Shown here in pieces: positions 9,428-18,195 of a DNA stretch of 38,801 bases. The notes beneath the pieces were generated by a model. The model had not been told where the DNA came from. It saw only the letters and a list, made by a program, of their open reading frames with translations, and searched no databases. The stretch's first letter is position 1. Each line of letters opens with the position of its first letter. Source of the stretch: Dolichospermum sp. ST_sed8 (lineage in GTDB: Bacteria; Cyanobacteriota; Cyanobacteriia; Cyanobacteriales; Nostocaceae). The stretch is taken from contig JAKOGY010000015.1 of NCBI GenBank assembly GCA_028658405.1, forward strand, positions 1-38,801, given 5' to 3'. The position numbers and the translations under genes were made by a program.

Positions 9428-10348
9428 ATGACTGATCAGAAATTCAATTCACCTGATTTTGATGATACAGAAGATTTGCTTAATGAATTATTTCAAGAAG
9501 TGAAAAGCCAGGAAAGTCACCTATCTGGAGGCATTGAAGAAGAATTAACTCAAGGAGCGATCGCAGTTCAAAGATTACAGCAAACAAAAGTTACATTTAC
9601 TAATCCTGATGCTAGATTAATTCCTTTGACAGTAGAGGGATTTAAAGCTAAAAATGTAGAATTAGACTATGAAATTCAGGAATTAATGAAGCGGTTTGAT
9701 TTTTATTCAATGGTGATGAGTGTCAATCCTCAACTGCAACCCAGTGTTTTAGTTTCTAGCTTAAAATGTAACTTAAAATTTGGTGAAAAGGAACAAAAAT
9801 CACCTCTAATTCATCAGATTATTCCTGATAGTAAATGGCAAAGTTTAGTTAATGCGGGAGTAAATCTAAATCTAGGATTGGATGCTAATCTAGATATAGG
9901 AGTGGGAATTGATGCTGCTGAATTAGCTAAAGTTGCTAATCTTCCTGATTATGATAAATTAAAAGCTAGTGTCGGGACAAAGGATGAATTTAAAGCATTT
10001 ATTACATTAGATGGTTTAAATTATAAATGTGGTAAATTTACCCTTATTGCTCAAGGTGTAGATGATTCTCAATGTCGTTGGGAAATGCAAAAACCAGAAA
10101 TACAGGAGCAATCTACCATAAGATTTAACATTATTTTCAAAGTTCCTAAAGGATGGGAATCTATTGATTTAATTGGTGAAGTTTGGATTGAACCGAGTAT
10201 TGATTGGTTAAATGGTGAATTAAGTCATGTTATACAGTCTATATCTCCTCATTTAAAAAATATTTTTGGCAATAAGGAGAAAGCAGCACAAAAATTTGCT
10301 GTGGGGAAAAAAGAAACATGGAACAATATTAAATTACCTAAACCCTAA
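9428..10348 (+). CDS. Conflict-cluster protein of unknown function (306 aa)
   Basis: I do not recognise this family. The first about 50 residues are acidic (DFDDTEDLLNELFQEVKS). The rest looks mainly beta-rich, with a stretch of alternating hydrophobics at about 140-165 (NLNLGLDANLDIGVGIDAAE), two Cys (YKCGKF, SQCRWEM) and a C-terminal Trp-rich segment. There is no signal peptide or membrane segment. It starts 11 bp after the ribbon-helix-helix gene, preceded by AAAAGGAAAAACA as a ribosome binding site, and is followed 111 bp later by the CHAT gene. Its place at the head of the cluster suggests an accessory or second effector/inhibitor protein; no enzymatic motif supports a specific call. Confidence 0.8.
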   Translation: MTDQKFNSPDFDDTEDLLNELFQEVKSQESHLSGGIEEELTQGAIAVQRLQQTKVTFTNPDARLIPLTVEGFKAKNVELDYEIQELMKRFDFYSMVMSVNPQLQPSVLVSSLKCNLKFGEKEQKSPLIHQIIPDSKWQSLVNAGVNLNLGLDANLDIGVGIDAAELAKVANLPDYDKLKASVGTKDEFKAFITLDGLNYKCGKFTLIAQGVDDSQCRWEMQKPEIQEQSTIRFNIIFKVPKGWESIDLIGEVWIEPSIDWLNGELSHVIQSISPHLKNIFGNKEKAAQKFAVGKKETWNNIKLPKP

Positions 10349-10459
10349 GTATTTTCCTGTAGGGATAAAGCATGAGCTAAACCCTATAGAATTAAATGAT
10401 TAATCCATGTTGAGTATAATTTTTAATTTTGGTTCACTTAATCTTTCATTATTAAAATC

Positions 10460-11857
10460 ATGTCATATAATCGTTATCATATTTGTGTTCCTACTACCGA
10501 TATTGTTAAAGTCAAAAAATGGTCTACTACATCAACACAAGCAGACACATTACCTGATGGAAAATTTAATCAGGAAAAAATAGCTCCTAAAATTCAAGAA
10601 ATTATTAAAAATCCTGCTAACTTAAAAGATGAACAAAACCAAAAAGTAGGAGAGGCTTTATTTGAGGCTTTATTTGATAAAGATTTGAGAGAAGATTTTT
10701 TGTCTTTTTATACAGAAGTTGTCAAGAAGAAAAAGCAACAATTACAAGTGATTTTAGAAATTAATGAAATAGCTATGCCGGAGGTGGTAGCATATCCTTG
10801 GGAATTAATGTGTGTACCAGATAAATATAATCAAGGTGATATTCATTTTGCAACTCACAGAAAATTAAGCTTTTTTCATTGTCGTTATCAATTAAAAGAG
10901 GAAGCAAAACAGTCCATTAAAATTAATCAAGGAGAACCATTAAAAATTGCTTTAGTTATTTCTAAACCTACATCAGATTCTCAATTAAATAATGTGGAAT
11001 ATCAGGAAGTAAATCAATATTTAAAGAATTTAGATAATCCAGAAAATAACGTTAAATTTTTACCTTTAATGGATTCTGGGAATTTTTCTAATATTGTAGA
11101 AAGATTAGAAGAAGATGCACCAGATATTTTTCATTTCATTGGTCATGGACAATTAATAGAAAAAAATGGTGAGGATATAGGACAAATCGCTTTTGTTAAT
11201 AATGCAGGTAAAGCAGATTGGAAAGATGCTAAAATGTTTAGTCAATTGTTTAATGGTCATACTCCAAAAATCGTGATTTTACAAGCCTGTGAAACCGGAA
11301 AACAATCGGAAACCAATGCTTTTAGTAGTGTAGCTTTTCGGTTAATGTTGCAAGGTATTCCGGTTGTAATAGCTATGCAATATAAAGTTTCTAATCAAAC
11401 AGCGACCAATTTTGTAAAAGAATTTTATTCACAAATAATTAAGGGTGATTCTGTTGAGGTCGCGGTTCAAAAATCACGGTCAAAACTAGCTATAGATAAT
11501 GGATACGAGAAACGAGATTTTGCCATTCCTGTAATCTATATGAATGCTGTAGATGGTTGTTTGTTTTTAGAACCAGTAACGGCGAAAAACCCGTTAATAA
11601 CGGTGTTAAATGAATCAGATATAAAAAAGTATTTAATTACGGAAATACAGAATTACTACGACGATGAAGAGCGCTTAAAAAGTATTTTTCGTATAAATCA
11701 AGAAATATTTGGAACGAATTTTTACGGTAGCATAGGAGGTAATGATTTTGAAACAAGAATCATTAATTTAGTTCGAGAGATAATTAACAGGGACAAATTA
11801 AATGATTTTATTAAAATTATTAGGAATACATATCCTTTATTTGCTCAAAAACTATAA
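10460..11857 (+). CDS. CHAT-domain protease with C-terminal effector-associated domain
   Basis: A 465-residue protein without signal peptide. The CHAT domain spans about residues 90-375, with the catalytic pair His229 (FHFIGHG) and Cys277 (VILQACETG). Residues about 383-465 form a small helical domain that recurs nearly unchanged at the N-terminus of the next protein; its pattern (GGNDFETRIINLVREIINR then IIRNTYP) fits the EAD1-like effector-associated domains. In known ternary conflict systems such domains join an effector to the VMAP/vWA/MoxR core by homotypic contact. This protein is the likely protease effector. The gene ends within the duplicated segment: the copy continues as LPEI in the next gene but stops here after QKL. 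Confidence 0.9.
   Translation: MSYNRYHICVPTTDIVKVKKWSTTSTQADTLPDGKFNQEKIAPKIQEIIKNPANLKDEQNQKVGEALFEALFDKDLREDFLSFYTEVVKKKKQQLQVILEINEIAMPEVVAYPWELMCVPDKYNQGDIHFATHRKLSFFHCRYQLKEEAKQSIKINQGEPLKIALVISKPTSDSQLNNVEYQEVNQYLKNLDNPENNVKFLPLMDSGNFSNIVERLEEDAPDIFHFIGHGQLIEKNGEDIGQIAFVNNAGKADWKDAKMFSQLFNGHTPKIVILQACETGKQSETNAFSSVAFRLMLQGIPVVIAMQYKVSNQTATNFVKEFYSQIIKGDSVEVAVQKSRSKLAIDNGYEKRDFAIPVIYMNAVDGCLFLEPVTAKNPLITVLNESDIKKYLITEIQNYYDDEERLKSIFRINQEIFGTNFYGSIGGNDFETRIINLVREIINRDKLNDFIKIIRNTYPLFAQKL
11606..11851 (+). repeat. Direct repeat copy A encoding the effector-associated domain
   Basis: Aligns without gaps to 11907-12152 at a fixed offset of 301 bp. I count 9 differences in 246 bp (about 96% identity), all in the first about 110 bp; the remainder is identical. 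Confidence 0.95.
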
Positions 11858-11900
11858 AATTGCTTTTCAAGGTAATTATCATCCATAGGTAACATTAACA

Positions 11901-13307
11901 ATGAGATTAAATGAATCAAATAAAAAAAACTATTTAATGGCGGAAATACAAAATTATTACGACGATGAAGAGCGTTTAAAAAGTATTTTTCGTATAAATC
12001 AAGAAATATTCGGAACGAATTTTTACGGTAGCATAGGAGGTAATGATTTTGAAACAAGAATCATTAATTTAGTTCGAGAGATAATTAACAGGGACAAATT
12101 AAATGATTTTATTAAAATTATTAGGAATACATATCCTTTATTTGCTCAAAAATTACCAGAAATATCATCTGATGAACTTATTATGATATTAAATCAATTA
12201 GATATTCAAACACATAAAACAGTATTTTTACAGGCTTATCAATTATCTGTATCTAAACGAATGATAACAGATTTAACAAAAAACATTGAAAATGTAGAAA
12301 AGCTAATTGACTATTTAGATGATATCCCTCAAACAGAACAAGATAGTCCCATACAAAAGTTTGTTGGTTATTTATATTTATTAGCAAAGAAAAACAAAAT
12401 AGATTTATCGGTAATTCAAAGAGATTTAAGTAAATGGATTGAAAGATATTGCTTAGACTTTGAACAATTAATTACAAGATTAGAACAAGAAGAACAGCAA
12501 TGCAATCCAGGTTTAATGGTAGCAATTAGTATATCTGGAGAAAATTATGTTCTTGAAGCATGGCTAATTAAAAATTTAGCTCAATATGATCGAAAATCTT
12601 TCTCTGATTGCGAACAGCTTAAAATTGATAATAAAGTGCAAATCCCAATCAATAAAACTTTAGATAATCTTCCTCAATTAATAAGAAATCTAATTTATGA
12701 ATCCTCATCCTCAGTAAGTATTAAAAAAATTCAGATTTTTTTGCCAATAGAGCTAATGAATCATCCTGTTGACTGTTGGAAAATGTATGAAAATAAAGAT
12801 GAATACGAAACAATTGGTGAAACATATCCAATATGTATTCGTTGTTCTGAAGGATTAAGAGGAAAAAATCCCAGACTTATGGCATGGCGGGATAAAGGGC
12901 GATTAATTAGCGATAAATTAGCTCAAACTGCTGCTGATATTTTTATTGTAGGGGATAATAAAGAAGTTAAAACTTTAGAGAAACAATTAAGAAAGGAAAA
13001 TGCGATTGCAGCCAAAATAGTACCAGTTTTTCAGAATAATTTACCGGGTGAAATTCTTTGGAAAGCTGGTGTTCCTCTTGCATTATGGGTTCGGCAAGAG
13101 CTTCCTGATATTGAGAATATCGTAATATTAGATGAGCTTATAAATGATGGTTGTTTAGAAGAATTACCAGAAAGAGTAAAAATGAAAAGACTAGACGCAA
13201 TGGATCAAAACCCTCCAGAAAATCATGTTGGTCGCCATTTATGTTTATTATGGGATGATCCAAATTTTCTACCACCTGAACAACTGTTAGCCGAAAACCA
13301 ACTCTAA
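11901..13307 (+). CDS. VMAP-like protein (vWA-MoxR associated) with N-terminal EAD
   Basis: A 468-residue protein. Residues about 1-85 are an effector-associated domain nearly identical to the C-terminus of the upstream CHAT protein. Residues about 90-190 form a helical middle region. Residues about 205-460 match what I know of the VMAP C-terminal domain: an IFLPIELMNHPVDCW-type strand, RLMAWRDK, GVPLALWVRQ and the terminal LCLLWDDPNFLPP. VMAP proteins are the core adaptor of vWA-MoxR-VMAP ternary systems, linking an EAD-bearing effector to the AAA+ ATPase and vWA partners. The MoxR gene follows after 13 bp. The start at 11901 gives a full EAD; the preceding gap of 43 bp has no clear Shine-Dalgarno. 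Confidence 0.85.
   Translation: MRLNESNKKNYLMAEIQNYYDDEERLKSIFRINQEIFGTNFYGSIGGNDFETRIINLVREIINRDKLNDFIKIIRNTYPLFAQKLPEISSDELIMILNQLDIQTHKTVFLQAYQLSVSKRMITDLTKNIENVEKLIDYLDDIPQTEQDSPIQKFVGYLYLLAKKNKIDLSVIQRDLSKWIERYCLDFEQLITRLEQEEQQCNPGLMVAISISGENYVLEAWLIKNLAQYDRKSFSDCEQLKIDNKVQIPINKTLDNLPQLIRNLIYESSSSVSIKKIQIFLPIELMNHPVDCWKMYENKDEYETIGETYPICIRCSEGLRGKNPRLMAWRDKGRLISDKLAQTAADIFIVGDNKEVKTLEKQLRKENAIAAKIVPVFQNNLPGEILWKAGVPLALWVRQELPDIENIVILDELINDGCLEELPERVKMKRLDAMDQNPPENHVGRHLCLLWDDPNFLPPEQLLAENQL
11907..12152 (+). repeat. Direct repeat copy B encoding the effector-associated domain
   Basis: Partner of 11606-11851. It begins six bases after the VMAP start codon and reads on in frame into the VMAP middle region, so the copy in this gene is the one in an uninterrupted protein. 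Confidence 0.95.
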
Positions 13308-13320
13308 ACTGATTAATTTT

Positions 13321-14322
13321 ATGAACAACTGGCAAATTTTTACAGGCAACAGTAAACCGCACGATGATTGGGAATTACCTAAATCTCCCAACTGGCGACC
13401 CTTTGGTAAAGAAATTGACCCAAATAAAAATCGCAGCGACATCAGAGGTGAAACTTTTCAACCCCGTGAAGAAGAAATCAAAATGGTCAATGCCGCTTTA
13501 TACCTGCGACGACCTTTACTCATTACTGGTAAACCAGGAACAGGAAAATCATCACTAGCCTATGCAGTGGCTAGAGAATTGAAATTAGGGGAAGTTTTAT
13601 ATTGGCCAATCACATCTCGCACTGTGCTTAAAGATGGATTATATAGCTATGATGCGATCGCTCGGCTACAAGAAGTCAAACAGCAGCAAAATCCATCAAA
13701 AGCTAACAACATTGAAGATTATATCACCTTGGGTTCATTAGGAACAGCTTTACTCCCATCAGCAAAACCCCGGATTCTTCTCATAGATGAAATTGATAAA
13801 AGCGACATTGATTTACCAAATGATCTTTTAAATATTTTTGAAGAAGGCCGCTTTGATATTGAAGAATTAGTAAGACTTAAAAACCAAATTCCTACTGTTA
13901 ATGTTCGGACTGCTTACACCGCACGTAACAGTGAAAAAATTACAGAAGGAAGAGTAATTTGTACTGCCTTTCCCCTGGTTATTTTAACCAGTAATGGAGA
14001 GCGAGATTTTCCTCCTCCATTTTTGAGACGATGTTTACGGCTAAATATGCAAGAGCCAAAAAAAGAACATTTAGTTAAAATAATTGCGGCTCATTTAGGC
14101 GAAGAAATTAAAGATTTTGATGATTCAACAAAATTAAAAAATGAAGCTCTTGATCAATTAGTTGATAATTTTATTACAGCCAGAGATAGCAAAACTTTAG
14201 CTAATGATCAACTGCTCAATGCTCTATTTATGGTAACAAAAGGAGGCATTTCCACTAAAGATTCACTGATTAAACAACTCCTGCAAGATTTAGGTCAGAC
14301 TCAGGAGGAAGAAGATGAGTAA
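13321..14322 (+). CDS. MoxR-type AAA+ ATPase
   Basis: A 333-residue AAA+ ATPase. Walker A is GKPGTGKSS at residues 70-78; Walker B is ILLIDEIDKSD with Asp156-Glu157; the segment VILTSNGERDFPPPFLRRC carries sensor 1 and the arginine-finger region typical of MoxR proteins. The N-terminal 60 residues (Trp- and Pro-rich) precede the ATPase core. It lies 13 bp after the VMAP gene, and its 3' end overlaps the next gene by 8 bp, so the three are co-translated. MoxR ATPases pair with vWA-domain proteins; here the partner is the SAV_2336/vWA-like N-terminal part of the next protein. It is likely the ATP-driven switch of the system. Confidence 0.93.
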   Translation: MNNWQIFTGNSKPHDDWELPKSPNWRPFGKEIDPNKNRSDIRGETFQPREEEIKMVNAALYLRRPLLITGKPGTGKSSLAYAVARELKLGEVLYWPITSRTVLKDGLYSYDAIARLQEVKQQQNPSKANNIEDYITLGSLGTALLPSAKPRILLIDEIDKSDIDLPNDLLNIFEEGRFDIEELVRLKNQIPTVNVRTAYTARNSEKITEGRVICTAFPLVILTSNGERDFPPPFLRRCLRLNMQEPKKEHLVKIIAAHLGEEIKDFDDSTKLKNEALDQLVDNFITARDSKTLANDQLLNALFMVTKGGISTKDSLIKQLLQDLGQTQEEEDE

Positions 14323-17236
14323 CCCTGCTTGCTATGACGCAATAAACCGTTTTGTTGATTATCTAGAAAACAGAGGTTTAAGGCAACGTTTAGAACTAAA
14401 TGATGAGGATCTAGCAGATACTTTTTGGTTGGCTTTACAAATGGGAGTAGAGGTAAATCAAGTCAAAAAAGAACCAGATTCAACTCCTAAACCAGAATTC
14501 ATTCCTAAATTTATTGAAAAACAGCCTTCTGATGAAACAGTTGAACCGCCTATTGATCTTTACACACCACCATCAGATTCACAGACTACACAATCTCAAA
14601 ATGAAAGAAATACAGAAGGTTTACCATTTCAAACACCTGCTGCACCAGCCTTACAAAACAAATCACAAATCAATAGAGCTTTACGTCCTTTCATGCGAAA
14701 AGTTCCTTCACCAAATAGAAGAATTTTGGATGTTGAAGCCACTGTTAATCGTATTGTAGATGGTTTGATTGTAGAACAAGAGATTTGGTTGCCTGTCACT
14801 CAACCTGAACCTGAACGCTGGTTAAATCTTGAATTAGTGATAGAAGAAAACCGTTCTTCCTTTATTTGGCAAGAAACTATTAATGAATTAGAAGAAATAT
14901 TAGAGAACTATGGTATCTTTCGCAATGTCAGAAGTTGGAAATTATCAAGTGATAATCAAAATAATTTACAATTAGTCAGCAGAAAAAAACGCAAGCAGAA
15001 AAATCAGCGTCAATATAGTTATCGGGAATTATATCATAGTAATGGACGGGGTTTGATTTTAATTGTTACTGATTGTATATCAGCTATTTGGCAACAAGAA
15101 ACCATCTATAACTGGTTAGAAAAATGGTCAAATCAATCCCCAATTGCAATTATGCAGCTTTTCCCAGAAAGACTGTGGTTAAGCACAGAATTAGGTTTAG
15201 GTTATAAAGTGAAATTGAGTGCTTTAAACCCAGGTGTGCCTAATTCTCAATTAATTGGTGGGAAAGATTTAGATATAGAGAAAGCCTTAAATTTACCCAT
15301 TATTACCCTAGAACCTGAATATTTAAAAGCATGGGCTAAAGTAGTTGCAGGTTATGGCAAAAGCCAAACACCAGCCATTGTTTTAGATCTCGATTTTGTC
15401 AAAGAACAAGTTCAAGAAACATCAACAACTCAATCTTTACAAGCATCACCAGAAACAATAGTAGATAGGTTTTTAGCCACCGCTTCACCCACAGCACAAC
15501 ACTTAGCTGGATTAATGGCGGCCGTTCCTGTGAGTTTGCCCGTAGTGCATCTAATTCAAAATACCATGTTACCTAAATCTACACCAGTAAATGTGGCAGA
15601 AGTATTTTTAAGTGGCATGATTGAAAGGAAGAAAGATGTCAAAAATCAAGAATTGTATGAATATGATTTTGTGGCAGAAGTAAGAAAATTACTCAACCAA
15701 GCTATGCCTATAGGAGAAACAGAAAAAGTTTTAGATGTGGTATCTGAATATATCACAGAAAAAATGGGAAGGTCAATTAAAAGTTTTACGGCACTTCTTT
15801 CAAGATTATCAGATTTAAGTCAAGAAAACCAAAAAAATTTATTACCATTTGCTCATGTTGCTGTAGAAGTTTTAAGTAATCTTGGTGGAGAATATGCCGA
15901 ATTTGCAAAACAAGTTCACCAAAGTCAACTATCAATAGTAGTAAATAATCAAAATCAAGCATTTTTTCAACAATTTGCTGGAGAATACATTTGTGCATTT
16001 AAATGGGGTGGAGAAACTGGTACTTGGAATGAGGGACTAGAAAATTTATTAATTTCTCCTCAAGGTGAAGTTCAATTACGTTCTCGGTCTGGTTTGGCAG
16101 TAATTCAAAATTTAATAATAGCAAAAGAAACAATATCTTGGAGTTTTGATGATAATGAAAGTGCTGCCAGTATTACTTTTAAAATAAATAGTGAAGATAA
16201 TTATTTTTGGGAACAGCATCAAACAGGTAAGTTATTTGAAGGATGGTTAGAATATCCCAATGAAGGCAGAATAGATTTTCGAGGTAGATTTGAAGTTGTT
16301 CTTTTTCCTCCATCATCCGAATTTACATTTAAAGTTAAAACTATTTCTATTTTACCAACCTTTGATTTTGAAGTTGCCACTATAGAACTGAAAAAACCAC
16401 GCTTTAATATAGGAAAGCCCCAATTAAACATTAAACGTCAACCACAACAAGCAGATTATTGGCCGGAAAAATTAGGTGATAATCTCACCTTAGAAATGGT
16501 ATCAATTCCCGGAGGCACTTTTATCATGGGTTCTCCACCAGAGGAATTGGAACACCAAGAAGATGAAAGTCCCCAACATTCTGTCACAGTCCAACCCTTC
16601 TTTATGGGTAAATATCAAGTAACGCAAGCACAATGGCGATTTGTAGCTCAGTTACCCCAAGTGAACAAAGAACTAGACCCAGACCCATCTAACTTTAAAG
16701 GTGATAATCGTCCTGTAGAGTCTGTTTCTTGGAAAGATGCAGTTGAGTTTTGCGATCGCTTTTCTCAATATACAGGTAGAACCTACCGTTTACCCAGTGA
16801 AGCAGAATGGGAATATGCCTGTCGAGCGGGAACTACTACACCGTTTCACTTTGGAGAGACGATAACAACGGATTTGGCTAACTATCGTGGTAATTATACT
16901 TATGGTCAAGGATCTAAAGGAGTTTATCGAAAAGAAACAACAGAAGTAGGCAGCTTTGGAGTAGCTAATAACTTTGGATTATACGATATGCACGGTAACG
17001 TCAGCGAGTGGTGTCAAGACGATTGGCATAGTAATTATGAAGATGCGCCTACAGATGGTAGCGTATGGTTAGACATTGAAAAAAGTAATAATAGAAGGCT
17101 GCTGCGCGGTGGTTCGTGGTACTACGATCCTGCTTATTGCCGTTCTGCTTGTCGCTACAGCAGCTACCTCGACCTCGACGACTTCCACTACGATATTGGT
17201 TTTCGGGTTGTTTGTAGTGGTGCGGCGAGGACTTAG
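14315..17236 (+). CDS. SAV_2336/vWA-like protein fused to a DGR-diversified FGE-sulfatase domain
   Basis: A 973-residue protein. Residues 1-50 are a short helical start; about 50-135 a Pro/Gln-rich linker. Residues about 138-340 resemble the SAV_2336 family, which I take as a degenerate vWA fold: LNLELVIEENRSSFIW stands where a metal site would be, and GLILIVTDCIS is a central strand. Residues about 380-545 are helical; about 550-680 beta-rich and unrecognised. Residues about 722-973 are a formylglycine-generating-enzyme (C-type-lectin-like) domain: MVSIPGGTFIMGS, YRLPSEAEWEYACRAGT, YDMHGNVSEWCQDDW, LLRGGSW and [13 protein letters not shown]. The last 45 residues coincide with variable repeat VR1. 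The start overlaps the MoxR gene by 8 bp. It likely serves as the sensor/regulator arm of the ternary system, with its ligand surface rewritten by the DGR. Confidence 0.9.
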   Translation: MSNPACYDAINRFVDYLENRGLRQRLELNDEDLADTFWLALQMGVEVNQVKKEPDSTPKPEFIPKFIEKQPSDETVEPPIDLYTPPSDSQTTQSQNERNTEGLPFQTPAAPALQNKSQINRALRPFMRKVPSPNRRILDVEATVNRIVDGLIVEQEIWLPVTQPEPERWLNLELVIEENRSSFIWQETINELEEILENYGIFRNVRSWKLSSDNQNNLQLVSRKKRKQKNQRQYSYRELYHSNGRGLILIVTDCISAIWQQETIYNWLEKWSNQSPIAIMQLFPERLWLSTELGLGYKVKLSALNPGVPNSQLIGGKDLDIEKALNLPIITLEPEYLKAWAKVVAGYGKSQTPAIVLDLDFVKEQVQETSTTQSLQASPETIVDRFLATASPTAQHLAGLMAAVPVSLPVVHLIQNTMLPKSTPVNVAEVFLSGMIERKKDVKNQELYEYDFVAEVRKLLNQAMPIGETEKVLDVVSEYITEKMGRSIKSFTALLSRLSDLSQENQKNLLPFAHVAVEVLSNLGGEYAEFAKQVHQSQLSIVVNNQNQAFFQQFAGEYICAFKWGGETGTWNEGLENLLISPQGEVQLRSRSGLAVIQNLIIAKETISWSFDDNESAASITFKINSEDNYFWEQHQTGKLFEGWLEYPNEGRIDFRGRFEVVLFPPSSEFTFKVKTISILPTFDFEVATIELKKPRFNIGKPQLNIKRQPQQADYWPEKLGDNLTLEMVSIPGGTFIMGSPPEELEHQEDESPQHSVTVQPFFMGKYQVTQAQWRFVAQLPQVNKELDPDPSNFKGDNRPVESVSWKDAVEFCDRFSQYTGRTYRLPSEAEWEYACRAGTTTPFHFGETITTDLANYRGNYTYGQGSKGVYRKETTEVGSFGVANNFGLYDMHGNVSEWCQDDWHSNYEDAPTDGSVWLDIEKSNNRRLLRGGSWYYDPAYCRSACRYSSYLDLDDFHYDIGFRVVCSGAART
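17099..17229 (+). repeat. DGR variable repeat VR1
   Basis: 131 bp encoding residues 929-972 of the SAV_2336-FGE protein. Compared with the template repeat at 20037-20161 there are 17 substitutions, all at template adenines, plus a 6-bp insertion (an extra CTCGAC). The 5' 21 bp and the 3' 34 bp (ending GGTGCGGCGAG) are unchanged; the latter is the probable initiation-of-mutagenic-homing region. A stop codon follows directly. Confidence 0.95.
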
Positions 17237-17370
17237 TAGCCCTTTGCACTCTTGCGCTTTTGCTCTTTGCCTTTTCTTCTCTGCCCTTGTGAGCGTAGCG
17301 AACGATTTTTTTTAACAAAAATAACTAATGGGACATTCAATAAAAAACATCAACAAACCGGTGATAAAAA

Positions 17371-18195
17371 ATGCCAAAAATTATTATTCATGAATATGAA
17401 AGAACAGCACAGTATTTTATTGAAGATTTAGGTAATGGTATTCAATTAGAAATGGTAATGATTCCTAATGGCACTTTTATGATGGGTTCACCAAAAACAA
17501 AGGAAACAGAGAAAGGTAGCAGGGATAATGAACGTCCTGATCACCAAGTCACCATCAAAGCCTTTTGTCTGGGTAAATATCAAGTTACACAGGCACAGTG
17601 GAAGGCTGTAGCTGCATTTCCACAAGTAAACAAAGAACTAAAGTTAGATCCGTCTAGATTTAAAGGTGATAATCGTCCCGTTGAGCAAGTTTCTTGGGAA
17701 GATGCGGTTGAGTTTTGCGATCGCCTCTCAAAGCATACTAAAAGACAATATCGTTTACCCAGTGAAGCAGAATGGGAATATGCCTGTCGAGCCGGAACTA
17801 CCACACCATTCCACTTTGGAGGGACGATAACAACCGATTTGGCTAATTATAATGGTGGTATAGTTTATAGTCAAGGACCCGAAGGAGTTTATCGAAAAGA
17901 AACAACAGAAGTAGGCAGCTTTGGAGTAGCCAATAATTTTGGATTATACGATATGCACGGTAACGTCTGGGAGTGGTGTCAAGACGATTGGCATAGTAAC
18001 TATGAAGATGCGCCTACAGATGGAAGTGGATGGCTAGACATTGAAAAAAGTAATAACAGAAAGCTGCTGCGCGGTGGTTCGTGGTACTACAGTCCTGGAC
18101 ATTGCCGTTCTGCTTATCGCTACTACTACAACCTCGACTACGGCAACGACAGTATTGGTTTTCGGGTTGTTTGTAGTGGTGCGGCGAGGACTTAG
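17371..18195 (+). CDS. Stand-alone FGE-sulfatase-fold DGR target protein
   Basis: A 274-residue protein consisting almost only of a formylglycine-generating-enzyme/C-type-lectin-like domain: MVMIPNGTFMMGS at about 28-40, YQVTQAQWKAV, YRLPSEAEWEYACRAGT, YDMHGNVWEWCQDDW and LLRGGSW before the variable segment. The family name comes from sulfatase-activating enzymes, but DGR targets of this fold usually act as binding proteins. Residues 232-273 are variable repeat VR2. The gene starts 134 bp after the VR1 gene and shares long nearly identical DNA with it upstream of the repeats, pointing to duplication or gene conversion. It may be a free form of the diversified sensor domain. Confidence 0.92.
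   Translation: MPKIIIHEYERTAQYFIEDLGNGIQLEMVMIPNGTFMMGSPKTKETEKGSRDNERPDHQVTIKAFCLGKYQVTQAQWKAVAAFPQVNKELKLDPSRFKGDNRPVEQVSWEDAVEFCDRLSKHTKRQYRLPSEAEWEYACRAGTTTPFHFGGTITTDLANYNGGIVYSQGPEGVYRKETTEVGSFGVANNFGLYDMHGNVWEWCQDDWHSNYEDAPTDGSGWLDIEKSNNRKLLRGGSWYYSPGHCRSAYRYYYNLDYGNDSIGFRVVCSGAART
18064..18188 (+). repeat. DGR variable repeat VR2
   Basis: 125 bp, same length as the template. Against 20037-20161 there are 13 differences, every one at a template adenine (to T, G or C), including AAC to GGC with two changes in one codon. No non-adenine position differs. The first 21 bp and last 34 bp are identical to the template. Confidence 0.95.

Noticed and set aside
17076-17318. Open frames on both strands across VR1, and similar ones across VR2 (18014-18268)
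   Set aside because: Shadow frames of the low-complexity variable repeats.
17371-18195. Genuine sulfatase-activating enzyme
   Set aside because: The variable repeat in the ligand-facing part and DGR context point to a binding protein; no sulfatase gene nearby.
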